DNA of 64,000 nucleotides from Thermocrinis ruber (GCF_000512735.1 NZ_CP007028.1:62001-126000), one strand, 5' to 3'. Positions 27,646 to 36,513 are shown, numbered from the stretch's first letter. Notes: generated by a model not told the origin, from the sequence alone. Numbers and translations: made by a program.

Positions 27646-28943
27646 TAGGCTTCCTCCTCAACTCTTATGATAACAGGCTTTCCTTCCACCACGGGTAGCT
27701 GTTGGATTTCCCTTATAGCCCTTTGCATGTCCATCTCATAGGCTTTGTGGGTAAGGATCACCAGTGGCACTATAGGTTGCCCCTCTCTGCCCGCCATTTT
27801 GCAGACCTTTTCCTTTTGCAAAACGGAGGCTATGCTAATTTGATATTCTGCCAGGACATTTGCAATCTTTGCCAACACTCCCGGCCTATCGGGCACATCA
27901 AACCTCAGATAATACCTGCTGTAAAAGTTTTTGTTTATTCTAAACCCTTCTTTGCTTTCCCAAAGCCAACTTTGACTTTTGCAGGAGCCTATACTTTTGG
28001 CAATATCCACTATGTCCGACACCACCGCAGAGGCGGTAGGTTTTGAGCCCGCACCCCTCCCGTAAAACATGGTTTTTCCCACAAAATCCCCTTCCACCAA
28101 AACTGCATTGTATACATCGGAGACCTTAGCCAGTGGGTTATCGGAGGGAATAAAGGTGGGATGCACCCTCAGTTCAACCTCCGAATCCATCCTTTTGGCT
28201 ATGGCTAAGAGCTTCAAAGTGTAGCCCAAGTCTTTTCCCAGCTCCACATCCAAGAGGTCTATGTTCCTTATGCCTTCTACATAGACCTCTTCAAAGGGAA
28301 AGAGTTTTCCAAAGCCAACGAAGGCTAAAAGGGTTATCTTATGGGCAGAATCCCATCCGTCTATGTCCAAAGAAGGGTCCGCCTCCGCGTATCCGAGCTC
28401 CTGAGCCCTCTTAAGGGCAGTGTCAAAGCTAACATCCTGCTCTAACATTTGGGTAAGTATGTAATTGGTGGTGCCGTTAAGGATGCCGTAGATATTCTGC
28501 ACCCTGTTTCCCACAAGCCCTTCTCTCAGTGCTTTTATTATGGGTATTCCACCGCCCACCGACGCCTCAAAGCCCACCATAAGCCCTTTTTCCTTGGCTT
28601 TTTTGAATATCTCTTCTCCATCCTCCGCCAGCAGGTGTTTGTTGGCAGTGACTACGTGCTTTCCCCTCTCAAGGGCTTCCAAGAGGAGCCTTTTGGCAAA
28701 GTCTTTACCCCCAACCAGCTCCACCACTATGTCCGAGCTTTCTATAACTTCTCTGTAATCGGTGGTCCTTAGGGTGGAGGGCACCTCGTACTCCCGAGGT
28801 CTGCTCCAGTCTTTGTCCGCAACCTTGCTTATGGAAAGCTTGATGCCCGTTTTTTCCTCAATGACCTTTGCGTTTTCCAAAAGCAGGGCAACGGTGCCAG
28901 TCCCAACTACCCCGCATCCAACTATGCCTACCTTGACTTCCAC
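27642..28943 (-). CDS. hom: Homoserine dehydrogenase with ACT domain
   Basis: Reduces aspartate semialdehyde to homoserine for threonine and methionine synthesis. The 433 residues comprise a Rossmann fold with VGIVGCGVVGTG, the catalytic region AEADPSLDIDGWDSAHK, and a C-terminal ACT domain (about 345-430), likely for threonine feedback. The start is GTG. A TAAAAT box (28954-28959) ends 10 bases upstream, giving a leaderless mRNA. The -10 box overlaps that of the divergent amzA. thrC lies at 61.8 kb. Confidence 0.95.
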   Translation of the reverse strand: MEVKVGIVGCGVVGTGTVALLLENAKVIEEKTGIKLSISKVADKDWSRPREYEVPSTLRTTDYREVIESSDIVVELVGGKDFAKRLLLEALERGKHVVTANKHLLAEDGEEIFKKAKEKGLMVGFEASVGGGIPIIKALREGLVGNRVQNIYGILNGTTNYILTQMLEQDVSFDTALKRAQELGYAEADPSLDIDGWDSAHKITLLAFVGFGKLFPFEEVYVEGIRNIDLLDVELGKDLGYTLKLLAIAKRMDSEVELRVHPTFIPSDNPLAKVSDVYNAVLVEGDFVGKTMFYGRGAGSKPTASAVVSDIVDIAKSIGSCKSQSWLWESKEGFRINKNFYSRYYLRFDVPDRPGVLAKIANVLAEYQISIASVLQKEKVCKMAGREGQPIVPLVILTHKAYEMDMQRAIREIQQLPVVEGKPVIIRVEEEAY

Positions 28944-28972
28944 AGGGCTATTTATTTTAAACTAGAAACCCA

Positions 28973-29476
28973 ATGTTTATCTATCTTATTGCGGTGGGTT
29001 CTGTGGAAAAGAGACTTTTGCTTGCCTGTGCGAAAAATGTAAAGGAGGTTTTTGGCTTTGAAGTTCGGATTTCGGATGTCCCCGTCTATTACAAGAGCGC
29101 CTACAATCCACACAGAGGACAGTTCTCCGCCAGCAAACTTTTAGAACGCATAAAGGCAGTGCATTTACCCAACATGCTAAAGGTGGTGGGTATAACTGAT
29201 GTAGACCTTTACGAGGAAGGCTTGAACTTTGTATTTGGAGTGGGAGAACTAAATGGCAGGTGCGCCCTTGTTAGCATCTACAGGCTAAAAACTCCCGATG
29301 AAAGATTGCTTTTTGAAAGGACTTTTAAAGAACTCAACCACGAGCTTGGGCACACCTTTGGACTTTTGCACTGCAATAGCCCCCGATGTGTTATGAACTT
29401 TTCAAACTCCGTCCTTGAGGTAGACCAAAAGGGCAGGTTTTTCTGCGAGGAATGTCAGAAGAAGCTAAAGCTTTAG
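28973..29476 (+). CDS. amzA: Archaemetzincin-like zinc metalloprotease
   Basis: A 167-residue metzincin-clan protein. The catalytic motif HELGHTFGLLHC (123-134) is followed by Cys139, the Met-turn VMNFSNS, and Cys158/Cys161 (CEEC). Together with Cys134 these form the extra structural zinc site of archaemetzincins. The family is common in archaea and rarer in bacteria; its substrates are largely unknown. The TAAACT box (28958-28963) ends nine bases before the ATG. The last four bases overlap metK. Confidence 0.9.
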   Translation: MFIYLIAVGSVEKRLLLACAKNVKEVFGFEVRISDVPVYYKSAYNPHRGQFSASKLLERIKAVHLPNMLKVVGITDVDLYEEGLNFVFGVGELNGRCALVSIYRLKTPDERLLFERTFKELNHELGHTFGLLHCNSPRCVMNFSNSVLEVDQKGRFFCEECQKKLKL

Positions 29477-30672
29477 GCTACAGAGTATCTACGCTCCAAA
29501 AAGCCCTTCCAGACATCTGGCATACGTTCCAACTCTTCCTCCGCTATTTTACGTGCGAGCTCTTGGATGGCGCTTAGGTTCTTTTTAGTCCTTATCTTCA
29601 CATCCAAGACCTGTGGTTCGTTGATAGGCTTACCTATCTGGGAAACGATGTAGCAGTACGCTTCCTCAACCTCTTCGATCTCTTCCACCACTCTTTCGCT
29701 GATCTTCTTGGCTACCGTATTGTAGATCTTACCTATGTGGGATATTGGGTTTTTGCCTGCCGCCGCTTCCAAGCTCATGGGTCTGTAGGGAGTAATAAGA
29801 CCATTAACCCGGTTGCCTCTTCCTACCTGTCCATCGTCCCCCTGCTCTGCCGAGGTGCCCGTGACGGTTATATAAACGCTACCCTTTGTGTCTGCGGTGT
29901 TTATGAAGAGTTCCACTTCCCTTCCCAAAAGCTCCTGTATGTAGTTTTTGGTTTTCCTTAAAATTTCCTCCTTTTTAGCAAAGTATTCGTCTTCGTTCTT
30001 TATGTATTTGCTCACAAAGGCAAGGGCAACGGTTAGCCTTATTTTCTCTCCGAACCTCACCCCCATAACCTTTATATCCTCCCCTATTTCTGGGTGCTCC
30101 TCCTTGATTTCTGAAGAGTTTAAAAACCGCTCTGTTTGATAAACCGCCCTCTCCAAGTCATCGAAGGGTGCAAAGCCTACCCCAAAGGAGGTGTCGTTTG
30201 CCAAAGGAACCTCTCCCTTCTTTTGAAATCTTTCAAAAAGTTCCACCAAGTCCTTGCTACCAGGTTTTAACTTTGCGTACACCTTTATATGTTTTTTAGG
30301 ATCCAAGTTCCTTAAATTTTCAGAAATCCACTTTTCAACTACATTTTGAACAAATTCCTGCACGTTTTCAAGTTCCTTACCATCCTTTTCCAAAATAGCC
30401 CTTCCAACCAAGTAAATTTCTATGGGTTCTATTACTTCTCCTCCACCAAAGACGGGCTCTGCCCTACCACCCACCAAGAGGGCTTTATCCACGTTGTGGT
30501 GCATAATTGCCCCGAAGTTTTCCTGATACCACTTGCATAGGGCAACGGAGAGCTCCTCCGCCAAGTAATCACATATAGTATCTGGGTGTCCAGTCCCCTT
30601 TCTTTCTACAATCTCCACCTGCTGAGCATAAACAGGCTCAAAGGTTATTGGAGTGATCACTATGTTTTTCAT
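29473..30672 (-). CDS. metK: S-adenosylmethionine synthetase, archaeal type
   Basis: Makes SAM from methionine and ATP. The 399 residues match the archaeal MAT family (COG1812), not the usual bacterial MetK: VEIVERKGTGHPDTICDYLAE near the N-terminus, YAKLKPGSKDLVELF, and the active-site region GDDGQVGRGNRVNGLITPYRPMS. A perfect TATAAT ends eight bases before the ATG and no Shine-Dalgarno is present. It sits tail-to-tail with another archaeal-style gene, amzA. Confidence 0.95.
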   Translation of the reverse strand: MKNIVITPITFEPVYAQQVEIVERKGTGHPDTICDYLAEELSVALCKWYQENFGAIMHHNVDKALLVGGRAEPVFGGGEVIEPIEIYLVGRAILEKDGKELENVQEFVQNVVEKWISENLRNLDPKKHIKVYAKLKPGSKDLVELFERFQKKGEVPLANDTSFGVGFAPFDDLERAVYQTERFLNSSEIKEEHPEIGEDIKVMGVRFGEKIRLTVALAFVSKYIKNEDEYFAKKEEILRKTKNYIQELLGREVELFINTADTKGSVYITVTGTSAEQGDDGQVGRGNRVNGLITPYRPMSLEAAAGKNPISHIGKIYNTVAKKISERVVEEIEEVEEAYCYIVSQIGKPINEPQVLDVKIRTKKNLSAIQELARKIAEEELERMPDVWKGFLERRYSVA

Positions 30673-30680
30673 GCTATCCT

Positions 30681-30686
30681 ATTATA
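30681..30686 (-). promoter_or_regulatory. -10 box of the metK leaderless promoter
   Basis: TATAAT on the minus strand ends eight bases before the metK ATG, so transcription should start at or within a few bases of the start codon. The -35 region is weak. Confidence 0.6.
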
Positions 30687-30692
30687 TCATCG

Positions 30693-31448
30693 TTAAAAGT
30701 TGTGCCTTACAAAGAATAGATTGATCAAAGAAAAAATCGCGCCAAGGATAACTCCCTCGGAGAACCTTCTGGGTTTGAGTTTTTTCAAAAGGTTTAGATG
30801 AGAAAGCAACGCATAATACAACCAGAGCAATAGGGTGGTTATGAGCTTTGGGTCATCTATCCAATGCTTTCCGAATTGGGTGCGTGCCCATAAGCTTCCA
30901 AAAATAAGGGTAAAGGTAAATCCCAAAAAGGCTAAGTTTATAGAGAGCCTTTCTGCCCTTCTTAAACTATCCAAAGGTACATAAGCCTGAAAAAAGACAT
31001 GTTTTTTTAGGCGCCTCTCCAAGATAAGCCTGAGGAAGGCGGAAAGTCCCCCCATTAGGGCAAAAAGATAGCTAAGGGATGCAAAAAGAAGATGAAGACC
31101 ATAAAGGGTACTTTTGTAAGGAGAGGGTGAAGAGGGCAAGGCAAAGAGTGTAGCCAAAAATCCCACAAAAGCCACCAAGTGGGCAAAGCCCAGGAGGTTT
31201 CTGTACTTATACGTCAAAAAAAGAAAGGTAGGAACAAAAAGATTTCCAAGGAAGGATATAAAACCGTAAGGGTCCCCCAAGGGAAAGGTTTTTTCTCTAA
31301 GGTAGCTGTAGAAAAGGCTAAAGAAATACAAGCCAAAGGCAGGTAGCATCAGCAACACAGACAAAAGACCACAGAGAGGTCTTTTAAAAAGGGCACACAC
31401 ACCCAAAAGAGTGGCAACAAAGTAGAGGGAGAGGGAACCAAAGAGCAT
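30693..31448 (-). CDS. CcsA/HemX-like cytochrome c biogenesis membrane protein
   Basis: A 251-residue polytopic membrane protein with about eight hydrophobic segments. The C-terminal stretch FGSLWARTQFGKHWIDDPKLITTLLLWLYYALLSHL aligns in pattern with the CcsA/CcmC family (cytochrome c assembly, haem handling). The classical Trp-rich WWD haem motif is not clearly visible, so it is closer to the HemX/CcsA-like side group. A role in cytochrome c maturation is inferred. It follows dxs by 10 bases. Confidence 0.72.
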   Translation of the reverse strand: MLFGSLSLYFVATLLGVCALFKRPLCGLLSVLLMLPAFGLYFFSLFYSYLREKTFPLGDPYGFISFLGNLFVPTFLFLTYKYRNLLGFAHLVAFVGFLATLFALPSSPSPYKSTLYGLHLLFASLSYLFALMGGLSAFLRLILERRLKKHVFFQAYVPLDSLRRAERLSINLAFLGFTFTLIFGSLWARTQFGKHWIDDPKLITTLLLWLYYALLSHLNLLKKLKPRRFSEGVILGAIFSLINLFFVRHNF

Positions 31449-31458
31449 AAGTATAAGT

Positions 31459-33321
31459 TTAAAGCACTCTTCTTAGGGCTTTCCTTACGCTTCTTGCTAT
31501 GCCCTCTGCGTCTATGCCCACCAAGTTTCTCAAAAGGTTTTGATTGCCATGCTCTATGAATCTATCTGGAATACCCAAAGTGATCACCCTCTTGAGAATA
31601 CCTCTATTAGAGAGAAACTCAAGCACTCCGGAGCCAAAGCCACCCACCACCGTGTTGTCTTCCACTGTTATAAAAAGGTCATACCTACTGCAGAGGTCCA
31701 GCAGCATTTGCTCGTCCATAGGCTTTACAAAGCGGGCATTGACAACTCCAAGCCTTATGCCTTCCTTTTTGAGCTCCTCCGCCGCCTTTAGGGCTTGATA
31801 GACCGGATAGCCCACCGCCAGTATAACACCGTCCTCCCCTTCCAAAAGTTCCTCCCAGCTTCCTACGGGTATTAGCTTTGGATCACCGGTGGGCACGCCG
31901 TAGGCTGGTCCCCTTGGATACCTGAGGGCAAAGGGAAGGTTCTGATTTAAACCGGTGTACAAAAGGTCTATGAGCTCCTGTTCATCCTTTGGAGCGCAGA
32001 CAATCATGTTTGGTATGCATCTCAGGTAAGAAAGGTCAAAGACGCCGTGATGGGTTGGACCATCCTCGCCCACCAAACCAGCCCTATCTATGGCAAAGAC
32101 CACGTGCAATTTCTGCAAAGCTATGTCGTGTATAACCTGGTCATACGCCCTTTGCAAAAAGGTGGAATAGTAGCATGCTACGGGCTTTAGACCCTCCGCT
32201 GCTAAGCCACCCGCAAAGGTGCACGCGTGCTGTTCCGCGATGCCCACATCAAAGAACCTGTTGGGAAACTTCTCCGCAAACTCCACAAGCCCAGAGCCCT
32301 CCTTCATGGCTGGAGTTATCACCACCACCTTTTCGTCCATCTCCGCCATCTTCACGATTGCCTTTCCGAAAACGGAAGTCCAGGTGGGAGGAGAAGGCTT
32401 CTTTATAAACTCGCCCGATTCTCTCTTGTAGGGTGCCACTCCGTGCCATGTAACCGGGTCCTTCTCTGCAGGCTTGTAGCCTTTGCCCTTCTTGGTGTAT
32501 ACATGCAAAAGAACAGGTCCCTCAATTTCCTTCACATTCTTTAAAGTGCTTTCCAGTGCGGGCAGATCATGTCCGTTTATGGGTCCTATGTAGTTAAAGC
32601 CCAGCTCCTCAAATATTACACCCGGTGAGATCAGACCTTTTAAAAACTCCTCCGTTAGCTTCATAAACCTCTCCGCGGGACCTCCCAGATGTTGAACCAA
32701 ACGCTTTATCTTTTGGCGTGTCTCTTGAACAAAACGCCCGCTTATGATCTTGCTAAGGTAAGTGGATATTGCCCCCACGTTGGGAGATATGGACATTTCG
32801 TTGTCGTTGAGGATGACTATAAACTTATTTGGTCTGAGATGCCCCGCATTGTTGAGGGCTTCAAAAGCCATACCCGCAGTCATTGCACCGTCGCCTATGA
32901 CCATAACCACATAGCCATCCCTCTTTAAAAGGTCCTTGGCAACCCTAAAACCCAAACCCGCAGAGATGGATGTGGAACTATGCCCCGCACCAAAGGCATC
33001 GTATGGGCTCTCTTCCCTTCTCAAAAAGCCAGAGATGCCTCCATACTGTCTGAGAGTAGGGAATTTATCTTTGCGGTCCGTTAGGATCTTCCAAGGGTAA
33101 GCCTGATGCCCTATATCCCAAACTATAATATCCTTTGGAGGGTCAAAAACTCTCAGCAGGGCTATTGTTAGCTCCACCACACCGAGCCCCGGTGCCACAT
33201 GCCCTCCGTTTTTTGCGGTAACATCAAGGATGTAGTCCCTTACTTCCTCGGCGAGCTTTTCAAGCTCCTCGTAGGTCATATACTTAAGGTCTATGGGTCC
33301 AGTGTATTTTTCCAAAATCAT
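31459..33321 (-). CDS. dxs: 1-deoxy-D-xylulose-5-phosphate synthase
   Basis: First enzyme of the MEP isoprenoid pathway, joining pyruvate and glyceraldehyde-3-phosphate with thiamine diphosphate. The 620 residues are the usual length. Features are GHQAYPWKILTDR, the TPP motif GDGAMTAGMAFEALNNAG, ILNDNEMSI, and the transketolase-like C-terminal part (AIDRAGLVGEDGPTHHG, RYPRG). A TATATT box (33330-33335) ends eight bases before the ATG, indicating a leaderless message. Confidence 0.97.
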   Translation of the reverse strand: MILEKYTGPIDLKYMTYEELEKLAEEVRDYILDVTAKNGGHVAPGLGVVELTIALLRVFDPPKDIIVWDIGHQAYPWKILTDRKDKFPTLRQYGGISGFLRREESPYDAFGAGHSSTSISAGLGFRVAKDLLKRDGYVVMVIGDGAMTAGMAFEALNNAGHLRPNKFIVILNDNEMSISPNVGAISTYLSKIISGRFVQETRQKIKRLVQHLGGPAERFMKLTEEFLKGLISPGVIFEELGFNYIGPINGHDLPALESTLKNVKEIEGPVLLHVYTKKGKGYKPAEKDPVTWHGVAPYKRESGEFIKKPSPPTWTSVFGKAIVKMAEMDEKVVVITPAMKEGSGLVEFAEKFPNRFFDVGIAEQHACTFAGGLAAEGLKPVACYYSTFLQRAYDQVIHDIALQKLHVVFAIDRAGLVGEDGPTHHGVFDLSYLRCIPNMIVCAPKDEQELIDLLYTGLNQNLPFALRYPRGPAYGVPTGDPKLIPVGSWEELLEGEDGVILAVGYPVYQALKAAEELKKEGIRLGVVNARFVKPMDEQMLLDLCSRYDLFITVEDNTVVGGFGSGVLEFLSNRGILKRVITLGIPDRFIEHGNQNLLRNLVGIDAEGIARSVRKALRRVL

Positions 33322-33381
33322 AAAGATTAAATATAGTTTCTTTTGTGAAATCGGACTACGTGTAAATTACCCTTGGATGCC

Positions 33382-33633
33382 TTAATCTCTCTTTCTGTAA
33401 AACCTCAAAAGCTTTCCATCGTTGGCATCTATAACCGCAGTGCCCTCCGTTCCCCTAACCCTGTAATAACACTCTCCCTTCTTGTTCTTAGAAAGATTAA
33501 CAGACAGAACCCTCCCTACATACTGACTTGCCTGCCTGCTCGCTTCTTCTACACTGAGCCTTGGCACACAATCGGAACCAAAAGCTACTCCCACAGCCAA
33601 CACCAACACTAAACTCCCGAATAGATGCCTCAT
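33382..33633 (-). CDS. Small secreted PepSY-like protein
   Basis: An 83-residue protein with a signal peptide (about 1-19, LVLAVGVAFG) and one PepSY-like unit, recognisable from SVEEASRQASQYVGRVLSVNL and CYYRVRGTEGTAVIDANDGKLL. PepSY domains often bind or modulate partner proteins in the periplasm, and the specific role is unknown. TATAAT at 33642-33647 ends eight bases before the ATG. The gene lies just beyond the leader-distal end of the CRISPR array and could receive readthrough from it. Confidence 0.72.
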   Translation of the reverse strand: MRHLFGSLVLVLAVGVAFGSDCVPRLSVEEASRQASQYVGRVLSVNLSKNKKGECYYRVRGTEGTAVIDANDGKLLRFYRKRD

Positions 33634-33669
33634 GCAAAAGAATTATATCATTACTCAATTCCAACTTTT

Positions 33670-34909
33670 CTTTCAACTCCACACGGTACATTAGGAACGC
33701 CCGATAATGCACCCGCACGGCCACCAGCGACCTGCTTTCAACTCCACACGGTACATTAGGAACTAACCTTCGTTTAGGTGAGGCTTTTGTGGCGTTTCTG
33801 AGCTTTCAACTCCACACGGTACATTAGGAACCTAACGGACAAGGCAGAAGTCTTATCCACCATCCTACTTTCAACTCCACACGGTACATTAGGAACAAAG
33901 CTTCTTTTTGTGTGCTACGATGATAACAAAGCTTGCTTTCAACTCCACACGGTACATTAGGAACAAAGCTTCTTTTTGTGTGCTACGATGATAACAAAGC
34001 TTGCTTTCAACTCCACACGGTACATTAGGAACAAAAAGTAGTCGTAAGTAGAGGCTTGTACGGGCGTGATTCTTTCAACTCCACACGGTACATTAGGAAC
34101 TTAGAGTTCTTCAGGGCGTTAGCATTGATACTGGTTCCTTTCAACTCCACACGGTACATTAGGAACATAGAAGAGGTGGGCAAGGTTCAAGACAAAGACG
34201 CACTTTCAACTCCACACGGTACATTAGGAACGAAAAGACCGCAAGAGTAAGAGTGCAAATGCCAGACCTTGACTTTCAACTCCACACGGTACATTAGGAA
34301 CCGGTATTCTGTAAGCTTTATATTGCAGTAAATCACAACTTTCAACTCCACACGGTACATTAGGAACCATACGCCCGCAAAGTTGCAATAGACGAGACAG
34401 GGATCTTTCAACTCCACACGGTACATTAGGAACCGGTATTCTGTAAGCTTTATATTGCAGTAAATCACAACTTTCAACTCCACACGGTACATTAGGAACC
34501 TACGACGAGAAGGGCGCCTTCAGACTTGAGGAGTTTCTGACTTTCAACTCCACACGGTACATTAGGAACCCCAGCAATGTGATGAGAGTCAGGTTTTTAA
34601 CTTAGTTTACTTTCAACTCCACACGGTACATTAGGAACCCTATTATTGGATGGACATTCCCAGCTATATGGAAATATGCGGCTTTCAACTCCACACGGTA
34701 CATTAGGAACAGTTCCATACTTTGCTCCGTTTGAATTAGGTTATACAACTTTCAACTCCACACGGTACATTAGGAACATACTCAACCCAAGCCATCCCAC
34801 ACCCTCAAACAACCACTTTCAACTCCACACGGTACATTAGGAACATCTCAAAATAGCTAAGAACCTAAACCAACGGAATACTTTCAACTCCACACGGTAC
34901 ATTAGGAAC
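33670..34909 (-). CRISPR. CRISPR array, 19 repeats and 18 spacers, read on the minus strand
   Basis: Nineteen copies of a 29-base repeat (plus strand begins CTTTCAACTCC and ends ACATTAGGAAC), all apparently identical. Repeat starts are 33670, 33735, 33803, 33868, 33936, 34004, 34072, 34138, 34203, 34273, 34339, 34405, 34471, 34541, 34610, 34682, 34749, 34816 and 34881. Spacers are 36-43 bases. On the minus strand the repeat ends GTTGAAAG, the usual 8-base 5' handle of type I/III crRNAs. Together with a TTGACA-17-TATTTT promoter at the high-coordinate end, this sets the direction. Spacers 4 and 5 are identical, as are 10 and 12. No cas gene is in the window. Confidence 0.98.
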
Positions 34910-34929
34910 CCCAAACGACCACATTAACT

Positions 34930-34958
34930 AAAATAAGACATATCAATAATTTTGTCAA
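34930..34958 (-). promoter_or_regulatory. Promoter of the CRISPR precursor RNA
   Basis: On the minus strand TTGACA (34953-34958), a 17-base spacer and TATTTT (34930-34935) form a near-consensus sigma-70 promoter. It points into the array, and transcription would start about 14 bases before the first repeat (ending at 34909). This marks 34910 onward as the leader side, where new spacers are expected to enter. Confidence 0.8.
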
Positions 34959-35217
34959 GAGGGTACCCCTTTCAAATGAAGTTAATTTTCCGAAATCCGA
35001 GATCATGCAAAGTTGAGTCTGTTATTGTTAAATTTAAACCCTTGTCTCTCAACGCTTTCCGCCACCGACCATAATTACGGCATTACGGCATTACATAATT
35101 ACGACTTTACGGTGAGACTATCCCTCCAAAAGCTTGAAAATCAAAACTTTCTCCCTATCAAAATTGAGATCTTCAAAATAAAAACACCACTCCCATATTC
35201 AGTTGCCAAGTTGACAA

Positions 35218-35234
35218 GGGTCCAAGTTGGACCC
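35218..35234. promoter_or_regulatory. Perfect 17-bp palindrome upstream of arsA (possible operator)
   Basis: GGGTCCAA-G-TTGGACCC has 8-base arms and a single central base. It directly follows a TTGACA (35211-35216). Neither side has a T-tract, so it is not an intrinsic terminator. It lies 95 bases before arsA and about 300 bases from the array. The size and symmetry suit a dimeric repressor, but the regulator is unknown. Confidence 0.45.
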
Positions 35235-35328
35235 TCAAACTCTCTTTCACTTAGGGAATAATTATAACACCTCTTCGGTCAAAATCTGCCATCAAAAGGA
35301 AAAACTGAAGCGATTATATTTTTACCCT

Positions 35329-36513
35329 ATGAGAATTATTCTGTTTTCCGGAAAGGGTGGTGTTGGAAAGACTACGGTTTCTGCTGCTACTGGCTACAGG
35401 CTCTCAAAGCTTGGCTACAAAACCATCGTGGTCTCTTTGGACCCAGCCCACAGCCTTGGAGACTCCTTTGACATCCCGGAGGAAGAAAAGATCAAAGCAA
35501 AGGGACTACCCATAAAGATCAACGACAATCTTTACATCCAAGAGATAGATGTGCAGGAGGAGATAGACAGGTATTGGGGCGATGTGTATAGGTTTTTGGA
35601 ACTGCTCTTTAATACCACTGGGCTGAGTGAGATCGTATCGGAGGAGCTTGCCATCTTACCCGGTATGGAGGAGGTTACCAGTCTTCTGTATGTGAATAAA
35701 TACTACAGGGAAAAGGAGTTTGATGTGCTTATTTTGGACCTTCCGCCCACTGGTGAGTCTCTGCGTTTTGTTTCTATGCCCACTGTTCTAAAGTGGTATA
35801 TGAAAAAGATCTTCAAGGTGGAAAGAACCGTAATGAAGATAGCAAGGCCTGTTGCCCAAAGGCTCACCGATGTGCCACTGCCCGATGATGAGTACTTCAA
35901 AGCCCTTGAAAACTTCTACGAAAAGCTAAAAGGTGTGGATGAGATACTCATAGACCCAGAGATAACCTCCGTTAGGCTTGTGGCTAATCCAGAAAAGATG
36001 GTTCTAAAAGAGAGCCAAAGGGCTATGCTATACTTCAACCTCTTTGGTGTGAATGTGGATGCGGTTGTAGTCAATAAGGTGTTGCCACCCGTTTTAAGCG
36101 AGTGCGAAAGCATGTCCAAGTGGGTCATAACCCAAAAGAAATACTTAGAAGAGATGGAAGCCCTGTTTTACCCCATACCCATCTTTAAAGTGCCCCTGAT
36201 GGAGGATGAGGTGGTTGGCGAGGAAAGGCTCAGCATCCTTGCGGACCTCATATACGGAGACAGGGACCCTTCCACGGTCTTCTTCAAAGAAAAACCCTAT
36301 GAATTCATAGAGGAAGGCGACGGATACATCGTAAAGCTAAGAAGTCCCTTTTTGAGCAAAGAGGGTCTTTCTGTTATAAAGAGCGACGGAGAAATTGTGG
36401 TGCGGTGGAAAAACTTCAAAAGCCACATAATGCTTCCAAGAAAGTTAAGGGATTATGAGCCGGTGGGTGCCAAGCTGGAGGATGGCTTTTTAAAGATCAG
36501 GCTTGAGAAATGA
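35329..36513 (+). CDS. ArsA/GET3-family ATPase
   Basis: A 394-residue P-loop ATPase of the ArsA/TRC40 group. The deviant Walker A GKGGVGKTT is at 8-16, followed by the switch I-like VSLDPAHSLGDSF, DLPPTGESLRF, and a C-terminal HSP20-like beta domain (YIVKLRSPF...) found in many bacterial ArsA-like proteins. No arsenic genes are nearby, so an arsenite-pump role is unlikely, and the partner is unknown. The ATG at 35329 has TATATT (35315-35320) ending eight bases upstream. The 3' end overlaps udg by 17 bases. Confidence 0.88.
   Translation: MRIILFSGKGGVGKTTVSAATGYRLSKLGYKTIVVSLDPAHSLGDSFDIPEEEKIKAKGLPIKINDNLYIQEIDVQEEIDRYWGDVYRFLELLFNTTGLSEIVSEELAILPGMEEVTSLLYVNKYYREKEFDVLILDLPPTGESLRFVSMPTVLKWYMKKIFKVERTVMKIARPVAQRLTDVPLPDDEYFKALENFYEKLKGVDEILIDPEITSVRLVANPEKMVLKESQRAMLYFNLFGVNVDAVVVNKVLPPVLSECESMSKWVITQKKYLEEMEALFYPIPIFKVPLMEDEVVGEERLSILADLIYGDRDPSTVFFKEKPYEFIEEGDGYIVKLRSPFLSKEGLSVIKSDGEIVVRWKNFKSHIMLPRKLRDYEPVGAKLEDGFLKIRLEK

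Larger units (their letters stand above)
34910..35328. other. CRISPR leader region and intergenic gap, no gene seen
   Basis: About 420 AT-rich bases between the array and arsA. The first 50 hold the array promoter and a GGGTACCC palindrome at 34961-34968. At 35074-35112 the heptamer ATTACGG occurs twice 8 bases apart, followed by looser copies (ATTAC, AATTACG, TTTACGG). A 17-base palindrome lies at 35218-35234. The open frames present have no coding character or Shine-Dalgarno, so I see no gene. Confidence 0.7.

Noticed and set aside
34187-34492. Open frame across the CRISPR array with repeated MYRVELK-like peptides
   Set aside because: It is the translation of the 29-base repeat and spacers, with no Shine-Dalgarno. 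The array explains it fully.
33634-35328. cas genes beside the CRISPR array
   Set aside because: The flanks encode a PepSY protein and an ArsA-like ATPase; no Cas motif was found on either strand in the window.
35227-35328. N-terminal extension of the ArsA-like protein from 35227
   Set aside because: The family begins with the hydrophobic strand just before the P-loop, and TATATT at 35315-35320 places transcription start at the ATG at 35329.
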